From Leptodontidium sp. MPI-SDFR-AT-0119 (lineage: Eukaryota; Ascomycota; Leotiomycetes; Helotiales; Leptodontidiaceae), in NCBI GenBank assembly GCA_020726505.1, contig JAHLEZ010000004.1, positions 2,790,001 through 2,854,000 of the forward strand: a stretch of DNA of 64,000 bases. Reading direction: 5' to 3'. The notes under the pieces are model-generated. The model saw nothing but the letters and a program-made list of their open reading frames with translations. It did no database searches and was not told the origin of the DNA. Below are positions 20,514 to 32,198 of the stretch, piece by piece. Position 1 is the stretch's first letter, and each line of letters begins with the position of its first letter. The translations under genes were made by a program, and so were the position numbers.

Positions 20514-21187
20514 ACTTCGACCCCAAATCTCTCCACCTCCTGATGTTGTTGATATAATCCCAATTGTCCAGCTAATCAACCTCCCCCACCATCTTGTCAT
20601 ACCTTCTCTCGGCTACCCGGCCGAATATAGGGGGAATGGTTTCGGGCTGCGACTAGCGTGGTGTTCGTGAGGTTTTTCGAATAGGAAGGTTTGACGGAGG
20701 TGGTTGAGAGTATAGAGTCTTCGCATCGGAATGTATATTGGATTGACATCCCTTCGGTTGTTGAGGTAGTTGGGTGTTTGATGAGTATAGAGGCATAGTT
20801 AGCAAAGCCGTGGGTGTGACCTCTGGGCCCGAACGCGGAGTGGTGCGTACTGAAAATATAAAGCTGGTCCGCGGCCGAGAACGCCAAAATTTTCCACAGC
20901 CCTCTCGAGAAATGAGTGTCGTGCGAAAACGACTCAGCTCAACCGTCTATGTATCATTCTTGCTAGGGATAACTGTGCTGATGCTCGATTTCCTTAGTGC
21001 TCGGCTCACTTTTCCAGTTTTCTCAAATGGGAGGCATCATGGCGTTACGGTACTGTAGATGTGGCCCGCACGTGCACATTGGCAGCGGTGTTGGTTAGTT
21101 CCGGCTCGTACTTAAGGCCCACGATCTGCCTTTTCTCGAGAGCGCGGGGCACCGCTGCTGTTTCATCTCTTTTGTCCCCGATTCGAA
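20514..21187. other. Intergenic region upstream of the F-box gene
   Basis: No coding or RNA features recognised. It presumably contains the promoter of the gene starting at 21188. Confidence 0.45.
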
Positions 21188-23042
21188 ATGACTACCATTT
21201 ATGATCGAAACGTTTCAAATCCACTTTTGCTCCCGGAAATTGTTGGAATGGTCGTTGACAATGTTCACATGGTACCGGATCTTTTGAGTTGTGCCTGTGT
21301 GAATGGCATTTGGAGTGTGGCAGCTTTGAAGAAGCTCTACAAAGGCTCCCTGAATGACATGCAGTTCCGAACGCCTGACATTGGATCACTTAACTGTCTC
21401 TTCGTGGCATCACGAGAGCGCTTTAGACGAAATATTGGCTTTGTGAAACATCTTCTCCTTTCTCCAGAGAGTCCAGCAATTGATGAAGCAGCACATCCGG
21501 ATGTTAGGCTTCATTGCATCGAGAAGTGTCGCGCGATGCGCCATTATCAATCTGCCGAGCTCCTTCTACGGCCGCAAGGAGAGGGTCTTGCAAGTCTCAC
21601 AATCCCTTTCGAGATCGAGGGTCAAGATTGGTCGCTCATTTCTGACCTCCTTTTCCCTCGAACAATTAAGTTTTTGGCTATTGATGACTACTACTGTGGG
21701 CTTTTGATGGCTAGCTCTAATTATTCCCAAGAACTGATCACCTCTGCTGTAAGTCGTATCTTCTACGCGGTTTTACTATATCTGACCTTAATAGGATAAG
21801 TTCCTAAACCTTAAAGCTCTCACAATTTACCGATCAAGTAGACTCCAAGAAATTAATAAGCTTTGTCAATTGCTTAAAAGTTGCGATTTAGAGTTTTTCC
21901 ACCTTGAAGAACCTAACGGAGCTAACGGCCTGACCCAATCCGACACTACGGAGCTCCTATCGTCCCTTCGAAGACAAGAAAATCTTAAGGCGTTGGCGTT
22001 GAAAATCCCCCGTTGTGCCCTCCTCTTAGGATCAGCATCTACGACGTTGGGAGGCGAGGAGCAGGGAGACCTATGGCCGATGCTGAAGTTGTTGTCCCTG
22101 GGGGTTGGGGACCAACATTGGTTGGAGCAATTCCCAAAATTTGAGAAGCTTCAAATCCTTAGCCTGAATAGGTTCGCGCCCGAGATCTCCATTACTAGCC
22201 AGAATATCCAAAATATTGCGAAATGCCGACATCTACGGGCTATTGATATCGGTTTCGTCGAGCTTGGTGACGCAATAGCGCTCCTTGATATCGCCCGTGG
22301 TTGCCCGCTTTTACAAAAGTTTAGCGTGAGGAACTTAAGCTTCAGGAGGGAACCAGAGCTGGTAGAAAACCTGTGTATAGATTTGTTGTGTGCCTTACCT
22401 CGCCTAGAGCACTTTGAACTTGGCTTGAGGTTCCGGATGGACGGTGCAAGTCTTCAAAACCTCGCACGTCACTGCCCGCAACTAACTATTCTTGCGCTAC
22501 CTCGGGCTCGATTATGTCTCTCTCACACACTGTTGGCAGAAGCTCATCCTTTCCAGCAGTTAGAGATTATGCACTTCGCAGAAATATTCTTCGAGGATCC
22601 ACGATTCTCGATGCAGTGGGACAATATCCGGGGCATTGCTGCGGACTGGCGCAGAATATTCCCAAAGCTTCGAGGAATGCCATGCCCAGCGGATGTCTAC
22701 TATAAGCAGGAAGCTGATTTGAACGAAGAATCAGAAAGAGATAGGGCCAGTGTGGATGCCGATGAAGCAATGTCAGATTTGGACGAAGAATCAGAAGGAG
22801 ATAGTATGGGTGCTGATGAAGAGATGTCACTAAGTGAGCCCGGGCTTGACTTTGACGACTACGAGTCTGATTGGTTTATTTTACGGACGAAGCTGTGGAA
22901 GGTTCTTGGTTACCCGGTCATCCATGATAAGATCCAATATATGTGGCAAAAGAATCTGGAAATCGAGACAATCGGCTGGCCTGTGGTGCCTCTGATGGCG
23001 TTTTCCGAACCAGACGAGCACTCCACAACCGCTAAATGCTAA
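21188..23042 (+). CDS. F-box-like / leucine-rich-repeat-like protein
   Basis: Two exons (21188-21748 and 21795-23042; 46-bp intron, GTAAGT...TAG) encode 602 residues. The N-terminus NPLLLPEIVGMVVDNV followed by DLLSCACVNGIWSVAALKKLYKG has the spacing of a fungal F-box. The middle is a run of Leu-rich segments (LKALALKIP, LKLLSLGVG, LQILSLNRF, LRAIDIGFVELG, LTILALPRA) typical of degenerate LRRs. The C-terminal part has an acidic stretch holding a duplicated unit (DLNEESERDRASVDADEAMS and DLDEESEGDSMGADEEMS). Such proteins usually recruit substrates to SCF ubiquitin ligases; the target is unknown. It is isolated in gene-poor DNA. Confidence 0.75.
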
Positions 23043-23698
23043 CGATGACTGGAGGCATAGCCTGCTTGCCTGCGGAGTGCTAGATAGGTTGCTAGGTGTC
23101 CTCAAAGGACTATCAATGGATGTTTCTCGTGCAGTATTTGGCCTTGTCAAAACTAACCGCTTACAGAACCGACGTTCCTTTAGAACTAGCAAGTTTCAGA
23201 ACCGCCACGGTTAGTTCATGTTTGCTATGTCTGAGTGACCTAGTTGGCTCGAACGGGGAACAGATGGCTGCAGAATCGTAAGTAAAGTGATATACTGTAT
23301 CAATTGAAGCAATTGATGGCAATGGTCCTGTCTCAAGTGATCAGGTAGAGCATCTGCCCTGTAATTGGACGAATTCTAGGGTGGTGGGGGTGCTGGGTCG
23401 GCGATCCCAGATTTGCAATGGTGCAGCGATTACGTTATTAGAAGATCTACGAAATGATAGACAGTGAGCTAGGAAATCTAACTTAGGCAGTTAAGAGGTT
23501 TGGGGTAATAAATAACGAAGGCAGACTTTTAATATTATCTTTCATAGAACTCTAACCATATATAATATTTCCTCTTAGCGTTATTAAGGATAGATCTATT
23601 TATGTTTTCGTTATTATATTTAAAAGTATACTCTTACAAGCTTAAAAGTAGAGATTAAAATTAATATAAAGTATTATCTAAACCTCCCCTTAACCTAC
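23043..23698. other. AT-rich spacer replacing the 3' end of the SDR gene
   Basis: The part from about 23440 to 23695 is strongly AT-rich (runs such as TTAAAATTAATATAAAG) and looks like a mutated repeat. It sits exactly where further exons of the dehydrogenase at 23699-24264 should be. A tRNA-like stretch lies at 23331-23413. Confidence 0.5.
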
Positions 23699-24264
23699 TT
23701 ACTTTAGTATGTGGTGGATTGGCCTGCCGACAGAAGATTCTGACGAGATCTCGATTTCGGGAGCAATGCCTGCATTGTTGACGAATCTGCACAGAACAAA
23801 GTTTATAAGGTAGCAAGTCAAGGGAAGAGAGAAAATCGAAAGACTTACATGTCCATTCTCCCAAATATCTCAACTGCCCCATGCACTAATTCCTCTACCC
23901 CATGTGCCTCTTCAACATTAGGCTTCACGAATACACCAATCCCGCCATTCTTCGTGATAATATCATGCGTAGCTACGTGAGCCTCGTCCTTGACATCTAT
24001 CTTAGCCAGCGGCTGTAAATCCGAGCAAACAACCTTGGCTCCTTCTCTCGCGAAAGCAAGGGTAATGGCACGACTGATGCCAGCTGAGCTGCCAGTAACG
24101 ACGGCGACTTTATCGGCGAGACGGCCAGGGTGAGACTGGATTGCAGTAACCATATTTCTTAGATTTACGAATTGTGGTTTAAATGGTCTTGAATACTCAA
24201 AGGGGCGTGTTGAGTTATATGGACGGGTTTGAAAAGGCGGCTTGGAGGCGAAGTGTAATGCCAT
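23699..24264 (-). pseudogene. Truncated short-chain dehydrogenase/reductase
   Basis: Exon 1 (24264-23849) and exon 2 (23786-23699) give 167 residues with the start of a Rossmann SDR: GRLADKVAVVTGSS, the coenzyme loop, VVCSDLQPL, and after the splice GRMDIFVNNAGIAPE. The family needs about 250 residues with a later Ser-Tyr-Lys triad, all missing here. The cofactor loop is also altered (GSSAGIS instead of the usual GxxxGIG). Exon 2 ends at a good donor (AA-GTAAGT) but no matching next exon exists in the AT-rich DNA that follows. This suggests the 3' half was lost to a repeat insertion. An Arg-rich N-terminus could be a mitochondrial presequence; the inner ATG before VTAIQSHPG is an alternative start. 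Confidence 0.7.
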
Positions 24265-25500
24265 TTGACACTGATCAAGGCGAGTGTGGGAGATGAGCCT
24301 GAAACTTCCGGTCAGGACACGAGGGGGGGTCGTAAGGTGGTCGGCATAGTTCCTGACATCTGGAGAGCAGAATATGATAAATATGCGGGGGAAGCGTTGA
24401 ATTAAATTAATACACTTTCAGCGGGAATGGGCTGGCTGAGCTACGGTGCAAACAGATGGACATGATACGAACACACCATCAGAGCCATGGATGAGTTCCC
24501 CATTGGCACAGTCCTCTTAAGTGGCCGTGCGACTCGGGGGCTTCAGCACAGAAAATGAGACTGGCCACCTGATGATGACCTGATCTTGAGATCATCACCA
24601 TAATCCACGAATGCCACCCAAAGGTCCGGAGAATTGTTTTGATAAGATGGCGTCCTATGAAATTGCTCTTTCTCTTCCGTATGCGATTAATTGATCGGAA
24701 GGAGTCGATTGGTGTGCGAAGGTGCCGGACGTTCGTTCTTCGTTTCGGCTTTGGTTGCACGATTCGGGTATAACTCGACTCACGTAAAACCGTCGAGGGA
24801 ACAACATTGCATGGAGAACTGCTGAGCCAGCTAAGACGGCCTGGGGAAAGGCGTTGGGCGAAGTCTTGGCTTGTAGGGCTCGGAGCGAGGGAATCACATG
24901 GGCTGCGTTATGTTTATGTCCGATCAGATGGCGTGTGAGTACTGATTGAAGGAAAATGGTGCATTTGCCAGGGCTGCTGCGGAAGTGCGAAGTAATGCGA
25001 TGTTGGAGCATGTGAAGGTGGGGAGATTTAATGGTGTGACATGCAATACTTTGGCCTGACTTCCTGTTCGTTTTAGTAGCGTATGTAAATTTAGGTCGGA
25101 GCAGGCGTAGATTGAGGCGGACCCTAAATAGTGGAGGGTGAGGCGTTGGATGGTTGTTTCCTATGCCTGGTTATTCGTATAGGGAGGGACAGGATAGAAA
25201 AGGGAGGGGTACAATTTCGTGAAGCGCGGTTGGCCTGAGTAATTGAAAATACAGGATTGCGTTGATCATCTTGCTGTCCCTTTCCCATGATCCAATGTTA
25301 TTCGTCGTATCACTAGAGCGGCGTGGGTTTAGGCATCACATTATTGAACACAGGCGAATTATTGGGTAAGGCTGGCTTGAACTTGATCTTGAGCTCAGAT
25401 CATCCCACAGGAACCCTTTGAAAGCACCGTCAAGTCAGAAACAATTCAATCATTTATCTTAATCGTACTCCAATCCAGTCACGTATTCAGCGACAGCGAC
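24265..25500. other. Divergent intergenic region, no firm gene
   Basis: Separates the truncated dehydrogenase and frataxin. An ATG-started 118-codon frame on the minus strand (24655-25011) has no family features and is not called. No RNA or repeat is seen. Confidence 0.45.
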
Positions 25501-26226
25501 ATGGCCAGCAACACCCTCACTCAACTCGCTCGGCGCGCAAACCGTCAAATCAGCCCGAGTATCGCTGCACGAATCTCAACATTAGCCGTACGCCCAATCG
25601 GCCCGTCATTCTTCCCTACTATCATCCCCCGAGTGTCCTTCTGGGCTGCAGCACAAACCAACAGGTCTCTCACAACAAACAGAACCCTCCACAAAGGTCT
25701 CTCGCGTGAAACCGAGAATCCTCAGCCTAAAGAACCTAAGGCCAACAACACAGCATCATTAGCGCCGGCAGATATTACCATTGAGCAGTATAACGAGCTT
25801 TCGGATCAGTATTTGGATGCGCTGGCTGAGAAGTTGGAGCAGTTGCAGGATGAGGGTGAGGATGTTGACAGCGAATATAGCGTTTGTATTCTCTTTTGCC
25901 CCTTCTTCCTTACCACCTTTCTAGAATATATACCAAATGCTAAATTTGGACAGGCTGGCGTGTTAAAAGTGACCTTCCCACGCAATGGCACCTACGTAAT
26001 CAGCAAACAGCCACTCAACAAACAGATCTGGCTCTCCTCCCCTTTATCCGAACCCAAGCGCTATGACTTTGTGATGCCGGGCGAGGGACACAATGCTAAG
26101 GAGGATACAGGTTCTGGCGAATGGATATATTTAAGTGATAAAAGCTCGTTAAGTGAATTATTGTTGAAAGAGATTGGTGTGGATATGAGTTTACGATATA
26201 CGCCTGTTCCACATTTGGGTGAATGA
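25501..26226 (+). CDS. YFH1: Frataxin, mitochondrial iron-sulfur cluster assembly factor
   Basis: Exons 25501-25881 and 25954-26226 give 217 residues. The 72-bp intron (GTTTGT...CAG) is in frame, so an unspliced frame also stays open. The splice restores DVDSEYSAGVLKVTFPRNGT, the acidic helix and first strand of frataxin. Then come TYVISKQPLNKQIWLSSP and PKRYDF, the family signature. An N-terminal presequence of about 75 residues rich in Arg, Ser and Thr targets the matrix. The acidic helix (ALAEKLEQLQDEGEDVDSEY) is the iron-binding and Isu-contact surface. Frataxin stimulates sulfur transfer by the Nfs1-Isd11-Isu complex. Length and motifs are normal. Confidence 0.95.
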   Translation: MASNTLTQLARRANRQISPSIAARISTLAVRPIGPSFFPTIIPRVSFWAAAQTNRSLTTNRTLHKGLSRETENPQPKEPKANNTASLAPADITIEQYNELSDQYLDALAEKLEQLQDEGEDVDSEYSVCILFCPFFLTTFLEYIPNAKFGQAGVLKVTFPRNGTYVISKQPLNKQIWLSSPLSEPKRYDFVMPGEGHNAKEDTGSGEWIYLSDKSSLSELLLKEIGVDMSLRYTPVPHLGE

Positions 26227-28868
26227 GTGGTGCTGGCAGAGATGTGGAGCAGGCCAGAGAAATAGGAGTTGGGCTATGTCAAAATGGGCTGGAATTTGAG
26301 GATAGCAGGGCACGGAATCAATGAGGATACGTTAAACAAGTAACAGAGGCACGAGTTGCTGCAGGATATTTTCTGGGCGGATATGCAGGATATTTAGGCT
26401 ACTCAATAGTTTTTCTCAATAGCTTTTCCTCCCCAGGTTCATATGAATTGACTTATCCTCCATTCCATCATGGTCCCATGTCCGTACCTATGTCAGTGTC
26501 TCGTGGCTAGTTAGTCATTTGGAGTAAGAGCGAGGAAAAGTTCGCAGTGTGTTTGCGATAGGTCAGCGAAATCAACATTCTGCTTTTGCTTAAGTCTACC
26601 GTTGTTTGAAAGGTGTAAGAAAGTTTCGAAACAGAAGAAGATTCACAAACGTGAAACGTGTGAAAGGCGAGCCAGGATATTTTATGAATACATTTCTAAT
26701 CCTAAGTCTAAATTCCCAGCTCCCATTGCCGTGTCCGCTTCATCCGTCTATATATTAAATCCACACTCCTGAGCATCTCCTTTACAACATCGTAGAAGCT
26801 CTGGAGATTTTCACCTCGTATTTTTCTCAAAATGCTATTAAGTGCAAGTCAGCATTCGTCTTGAACGTCACAGAAATGACTCGCACACTTACTATAGATT
26901 CTTTAAAGTTAATGTAAACACACTGATACTCGCTAAAACTCGTTGCCCTAAAGTAATAACACATCTCCCTCTCTTAGAGAGGAAACACCGTATTTTAGGT
27001 AATGTGTTTAACTGCTCTAGTTCTTAAGTTCTTAGCTAGTATTACTTTATTAGTATCTTTTAAAGGTCCTTTTAATAATTTAATGTAATCGCTAACTTCG
27101 ATTACATAATTCTAATATTTCTTTAAAACTACTAATGCTTTGCGCTTAATAAGAAGGATCGCGCCGGTGATTTGGCCTTTAAGCGTGTATAAGTCGGCAG
27201 CTAGAACCGGAAGCTTGATTTGCCCTTGTTCTTTAGATACGGGCTTAGTCTGCTCCTCGGGCGAGGGTTTGATGTTTTCAGCTGGTTGCGGGACATAGAC
27301 AAGGACATTCTTAGGCTATCCATTCCCTATGAATTAGCCTCAATACCTTCTTCACGCCTCTGAATAGTAACTACTGTGCCACCCGAAGTCTTTGATGCTG
27401 GAAACGAATGACCTTCGACGCTTCCACTACTCTTCAAGTCTGCATTCTGGAAAAAAAAATTTGACAGGTCAGCCAGGACAAATATGGAGCTAGAGGGTAG
27501 TTACCAAAACTTTCGTGTCACAAGCGACGACTGGTAGATTACTACTGGTGGACGACAATCACCACAATCTTCGCTTAGTTTGGAAAAGATGAGCGGCTGG
27601 TTATCGGCTAAGGAAAACAGGATATACTTGTATTCAATTGTGCGAACCCTTGGGCGACAGCGTCGATGAGTGATCTCGTAATTGGTACACCACAATTTAA
27701 CAGTGTAACGAAGGTGTCCGCAACACTCGAGGGGTTCGAATATACTACAGATGCTCTTTATCGATGTGATCGATGGTCTACAGGGGATGCGGAGCGTTAG
27801 TCTAGACCATGCAGGGAGGATAAGCGAACGACAGCTCCTATGAGAGGCGAAGATGGAGTGCAACCCATATTAGTCTGAAGTGGTGCCGGGACGGGACGCG
27901 TCTTCCTAATTGACCAGAAATTAGGAGAATAGCTTAGTGTTCCTGAAAAGCAATGATCACTCGATTTCGGACGTATTTATGGCAGCTAACTCTACACATC
28001 GAACCAGTGTGATCCACGGCATATACATCCAAGGTTCTCCGGGCCGTATTGAGCCTCGATATGCAACAAGATTCCATTCCCCAAAGGGTCGCATCTACTG
28101 GAAGCATCTCTTCGGCCTTTGATGATGCAACTGATCTTTCGCTGGGAACATCGGACTCTAGAAAGAGGGACTTTAGTAAAGAGCCTATCAGTCTACTCAA
28201 ACTGAACTTCCTCGTATAATAAGCCGGGACAAATTGGGGACAGCTGGCGTGGGGAGGGGGGCATATCTTCTGTCACGACTTTGTCTTAGTTAGCCCTATA
28301 AAATTGTAAATGGATTGATTCAACGCTTGAACTATTAACATTTTTACGATTCCGATATTATAAAAAAATACAATTACTTACTGCCCTTACTACTTTTCTT
28401 CTAGCTAAAGCTACTCTACAACCCACAGCTTCCTTCAAACTGGAACTAAGTTTATATTTTTAAGCTAACTTCGGGCAACTTTAAACGCGATAACAGACAG
28501 GTCCTGTTAGCTCTTAGTGCAATGCATCCTCCATCCGTATCGTTTTGATTCGCTTCGCGTGAAAATCCACGCATCATGCAGAGGACGTACGTTTATTCTT
28601 CCAGAAGCGAGGCGCCAAGTGTCAAAGCAAAGCAATTAGCAAGGATTCTTCAAGAACCGAGGAGAAGCCGAGCCACCTAGTGGACGCCAGGATGTGATCC
28701 AACGATCCAACTGGCCTCTGTTACTGACCAATTGGCGTCGACAGACTCGCGCCCACGTGGAGTTCGCCATCGAAGGTTATAAACGCCAACCCCGCCCGAT
28801 GTCGCTGGCGCTCGTCATTATCCTCGACTACCTTCACTATCCTACCTGGCATCGAAGCGATTGACGCG
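26227..28868. other. Gene-poor, partly AT-rich region with a RIP-mutated gene copy
   Basis: Holds the mutated duplicate at 26487-27349 and an AT-rich stretch around 28290-28480. No intact gene is seen between frataxin and the HeLo-like protein. Confidence 0.5.
26487..27349 (-). pseudogene. RIP-like mutated copy of the Cys-rich tandem-domain gene (3' half)
   Basis: Aligns along its whole length with 34415-35254, covering exon 2, the last exon and about 260 bp of 3' flank of the intact gene. Exon 1 is absent. Differences are dominated by transitions: CCAAC becomes TTAAC, CCAGCATC becomes TTAGTATC, CAGCTGGATG becomes TAATTTAATG. These are CpA-to-TpA changes and the complementary TpG-to-TpA changes, the signature of repeat-induced point mutation. 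The frame is destroyed. Orientation matches the intact gene. Confidence 0.85.
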
Positions 28869-30211
28869 ATGGCAGAACCGATAAGCTTAGCTTCTGGATT
28901 ACTGACATTAGCTGGCTTTGCCTTCCAGGCTAGTATCACACTGTACCAAACTGTCCAGAGTTTCAAATTCCATCCCAAACAGTTACGTGATCTCAAAGAC
29001 GAGCTTGAGGCCTTGAGCGGGGTTCTTAACTCGCTCACCGAGACAGTCAGTGCCACTACCGATGTGGACCTTTCTGCTCTCGATCTTCCCTTGCTACGAT
29101 GCGGTAATGCATGCAAAGAGTTCGAGCAGGAAATCATGAGTTGCTCGTCCCGGTCCGGGACGACCCGGACGAGCTTTCGAGACTGGGCAAAATTAAGGTA
29201 CATGGGGGACAACATCGATGGTTTCAGGCAACTACTGGCTGGATATAAATCTACTATTGTCATTGCGCTTACAGACGCAAATCTGTAAGCTTATGTGTGC
29301 CTCTGCGCAACGGAATTGCTCTAAACTTATCTAGTCGCAAATCCTCCGCTTCGGCCGATAGTCTCGAGACTTATCAAGAGCTATTGAAGTCCACTACAGA
29401 TGACCTCGAGGCTCACCTACAAAACATCGATGAGAAACTCGAGACCATATTCTCACGTACGGTGGTAGAGAACCCTGCTGATGTGGCGGAATTGCGACTC
29501 ATAAAAGAGGAACGAATGAGCGCTCAGAAGTGTCTTCAAATTTGTGCCCAGCTGTCCAGCCACATTGATCAGATCCAGCTCGGGGATGAGCAACCTCTCA
29601 ACTTGCCCGAGAGACTTACTACCGTGGGCCTGCAGGAATGTAAGACTAGTCTTCATATTGTGACTACTAAGTTGGAGGGTTATATGAAATCTCGAATCCA
29701 TCAACTTGTCGCAAAATCGAAGATAGCGATGGCATCCGAGGAAGATCTTGCAGATTTGTTAAGACTGCAAGAAGAGTGGGAGACCACTTGCAAGAGCAGA
29801 GAAATCTGCTCTAAAGCGGAAGTACACCTGAAGGAAAATACCAGCGTCATTGACAACTATGCTACGGGCGACGCCGTGCAATTCATGGTATCAACTGACG
29901 GCAATATCCTTCACGGGACAAACCGAGGGCTTGGGTGGCGAACGAGGCAGGTCGGGGGCCACCTCAGTGACCTCTCGGTTCAGCAGTTATCACGGGATAT
30001 GTCAAGTATCCGTTGGGAACATAGTGGAAATGAGGGCAGTCCGTCAGGCAATACCATACCTGTTCCAAGCGACGGGGTAGAGGGCTCGACCGGTTCGGAA
30101 TTCGGGAAGCGGTGGGGACCTGGATTGAAGCTTACATCCAAGAGTACAGCGGACACAAGCATACCTTCTGAGCCGTTGCCAGCAGGCAAGCTCAACAGTG
30201 CACCGAAATGA
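28869..30211 (+). CDS. HeLo-like N-terminal domain protein (PigL_N / STAND N-domain type)
   Basis: Exons 28869-29284 and 29335-30211 (50-bp intron) give 430 residues. The N-terminus MAEPISLASGLLTLAGFAFQ, LYQTVQSFKFHPKQLRDLKDEL, LRCGNACKEFEQEI and FRDWAKLRYMGDNIDGFRQL is the standard fungal N-terminal domain of NLR/STAND-like and azaphilone cluster L-type proteins, a helical bundle related to HeLo cell-death domains. Helical segments follow (LRLIKEERMSAQKCLQICAQL). A Gly-rich motif, DAVQFMVSTDG then HGTNRGLGWRTRQVGGHLSD, lies near residues 330-365. The tail is Ser/Gly/Pro-rich. No NACHT, ankyrin or TPR module is attached. A role in self/non-self or signalling is possible; none is proven. Confidence 0.82.
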
Positions 30212-31739
30212 GAAATGGGCGGGGTGGCAGCCGATTGATTTCTCCCACTTTTTGGCTTCTCTTACCAGGAGCGTTAGCAATCGATTTTGAGGCGGCTTTA
30301 TTTACATGTATTTCTTGATGTGATTCCAAGGACTGACTAAGTCCTTTGTCTTCTGCTAACGAGAATCCGACCTAGAGACCAAACCTACGTGTCCTGGCGT
30401 GATGAAGCCACAGAGCTAGAGACGAAATTAATCCCATGGACGGCCCTTACCTTAAAGCACTTTCAAGAGGTAGAGAAGGCATGCCCTCCATACCCCGGAA
30501 GTCAGAGTGGCGAGCAACATCTTCCTTCCCCAACTGCCCTCTCCTTCTCCAAACCTCACATCCTCAGTCAGCTCTTTTCGTTTCACTTCTGCCCCACCCT
30601 GCACCACCCTCACCGTACTGCCTTTAGACAGCATATTAGTTCTCTCACGGGTTTCCAGCTTGATGCCCAACTCTATTCCCTTTCTCCATATTTGAGAGGG
30701 GTCGAGAACACGAGCTCAAAGATGCAAGCCGTGCCGATCACAGCTGACGCCCTTATCTATACGTACATTGCATCGCTAGCTGTGGGAGAAGTCTGATATA
30801 AATCATCATTGTAAGAACCAGAACTATTCTAAGAAATATGTCTGCGGTGGATGTGGATATATTTAGAGGCTTGATATAATAGCGAATCACTTAGAGATTT
30901 GCAAGTTTCAGAAAGGTACACTTACTTGAATTAGAGGTTTATTGCTGATATTAATCAGAGGAAAGGGGATATACCTAGCTATAGATCCTCTTAATTATTA
31001 TAAGATAGGGGAACTTAGCCAAATAGATCTACTTACTTTCGACTGGGAGAATATCAGCGGGTTTGCACTAAATCCTATAGACATTCAGGTATATTAGAGT
31101 ATAGTAACTCTGGGTGAGACTACTAGTTTCAGGGACTTTGATAGTGGGATTTGAGAGCCTTATGTTGCAATGTTATGATAAAAAGGAGCCATTTGTGTAC
31201 CAGTCTACAGTACATCAAGGTCATAGGTTTCTTCTTTGTCAGATAGCTCTATATGTTATCGGAGGGCACAGATTGTACCGGGACGTGGGAGGATTAGGAT
31301 TGAGTCGTCTCGATGGAAAGCACGAAGTTCAAATGCTTCCTCAATGGTATTCGATACAGTTCAACATGACAATTAGCTCAGGCTATGATGCATTCGGGTT
31401 GCTCGGTAGTGTGATTGATAGTAACAGAACCAGTGATGTCCAGGCTTGAGGTCTGACGACCAGTTGAACGTGGCCGTCCACAAGCTACCGCAGTATTGCG
31501 TTCTGGCCTATTCGTTTCAGTCATCTGCAAACCCTTTTAAGGACTCCTGCCTCCCGCCTCCGCTCTGGGTTCTCGAGTAACCTCCGTCGTACTAGCATCT
31601 CCTGCACTAGGATTTGCGGCTCTCTATCTATTGCTCTCTTACTTGCAGTAAGAGATGCAGGCTACTGCTACTTCTTTGGCGGGTAATATGAGAGCTTAAG
31701 ATGCTAATCAAGAGTGGATGGGAAGAGACTCTAATATCT

Positions 31740-31848
31740 TCCCTATCGACTTGGCTGCGAGGAGACTGACAACACAGGACTCTTCAAAGCCAATGTAAAC
31801 ACACCGACAGCTGAAACCCGTTGCCTTGAAGCAATGACAAATTTTCCT
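31740..31848 (-). pseudogene. Fragment of the Cys-rich tandem-domain gene
   Basis: About 100 bp match 34812-34888 (shared block CAATGTAAACACACCGACA and AAACCCGTTG), which is the Cys-rich end of exon 2 in the intact gene. It stops next to the dispersed repeat starting at 31858, as if the fragment was joined by rearrangement. Confidence 0.6.
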
Positions 31849-31857
31849 GCAACGCCA

Positions 31858-32198
31858 AGTCATAGGAGTCCTTGAAAATCAAAAGAATATAACTACTCCC
31901 GATAGCTTCTTAGGCGTCGTGCCACAGATATGGGATCATGGATCAGCTTAGTTTTTGTTGACGTGCCCTCGCTAAACCAGTCTTATTTGTTTACTTTGAA
32001 TTCTGAGGCAGAATTGAAGGTCTCATGGGAAACAACATCCGAACGCTTTTATTACAGAGTTTAATGGCATATGGGCCCAGTCATATACGTGCGAGGCTGA
32101 TCCTGACTTTGGATCATGGTCAAACACTTCGTTATCATCTCACCCCACGACAGCTCAAAGGGATGTGATATGACTTTTCGACAATTCCTTGAGAAAAG
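31858..32198 (+). repeat. Second dispersed repeat (about 345 bp), copy B
   Basis: Partner of 17870-18215, same orientation and similar length. It abuts the gene fragment at 31740-31848, so one end may mark a rearrangement breakpoint. Confidence 0.7.

Noticed and set aside
24655..25011. 118-codon minus-strand frame with ATG
   Set aside because: No recognisable domain, composition not convincing, and it lies in the promoter region of frataxin.
27501..28200. Minus-strand frames near 27.5-28.2 kb
   Set aside because: No family features and no splice partners; they lie in gene-poor DNA near a mutated duplicate.
30389..30796. 135-codon plus-strand frame
   Set aside because: Low-complexity Pro/Ser/His-rich sequence with no recognised pattern.
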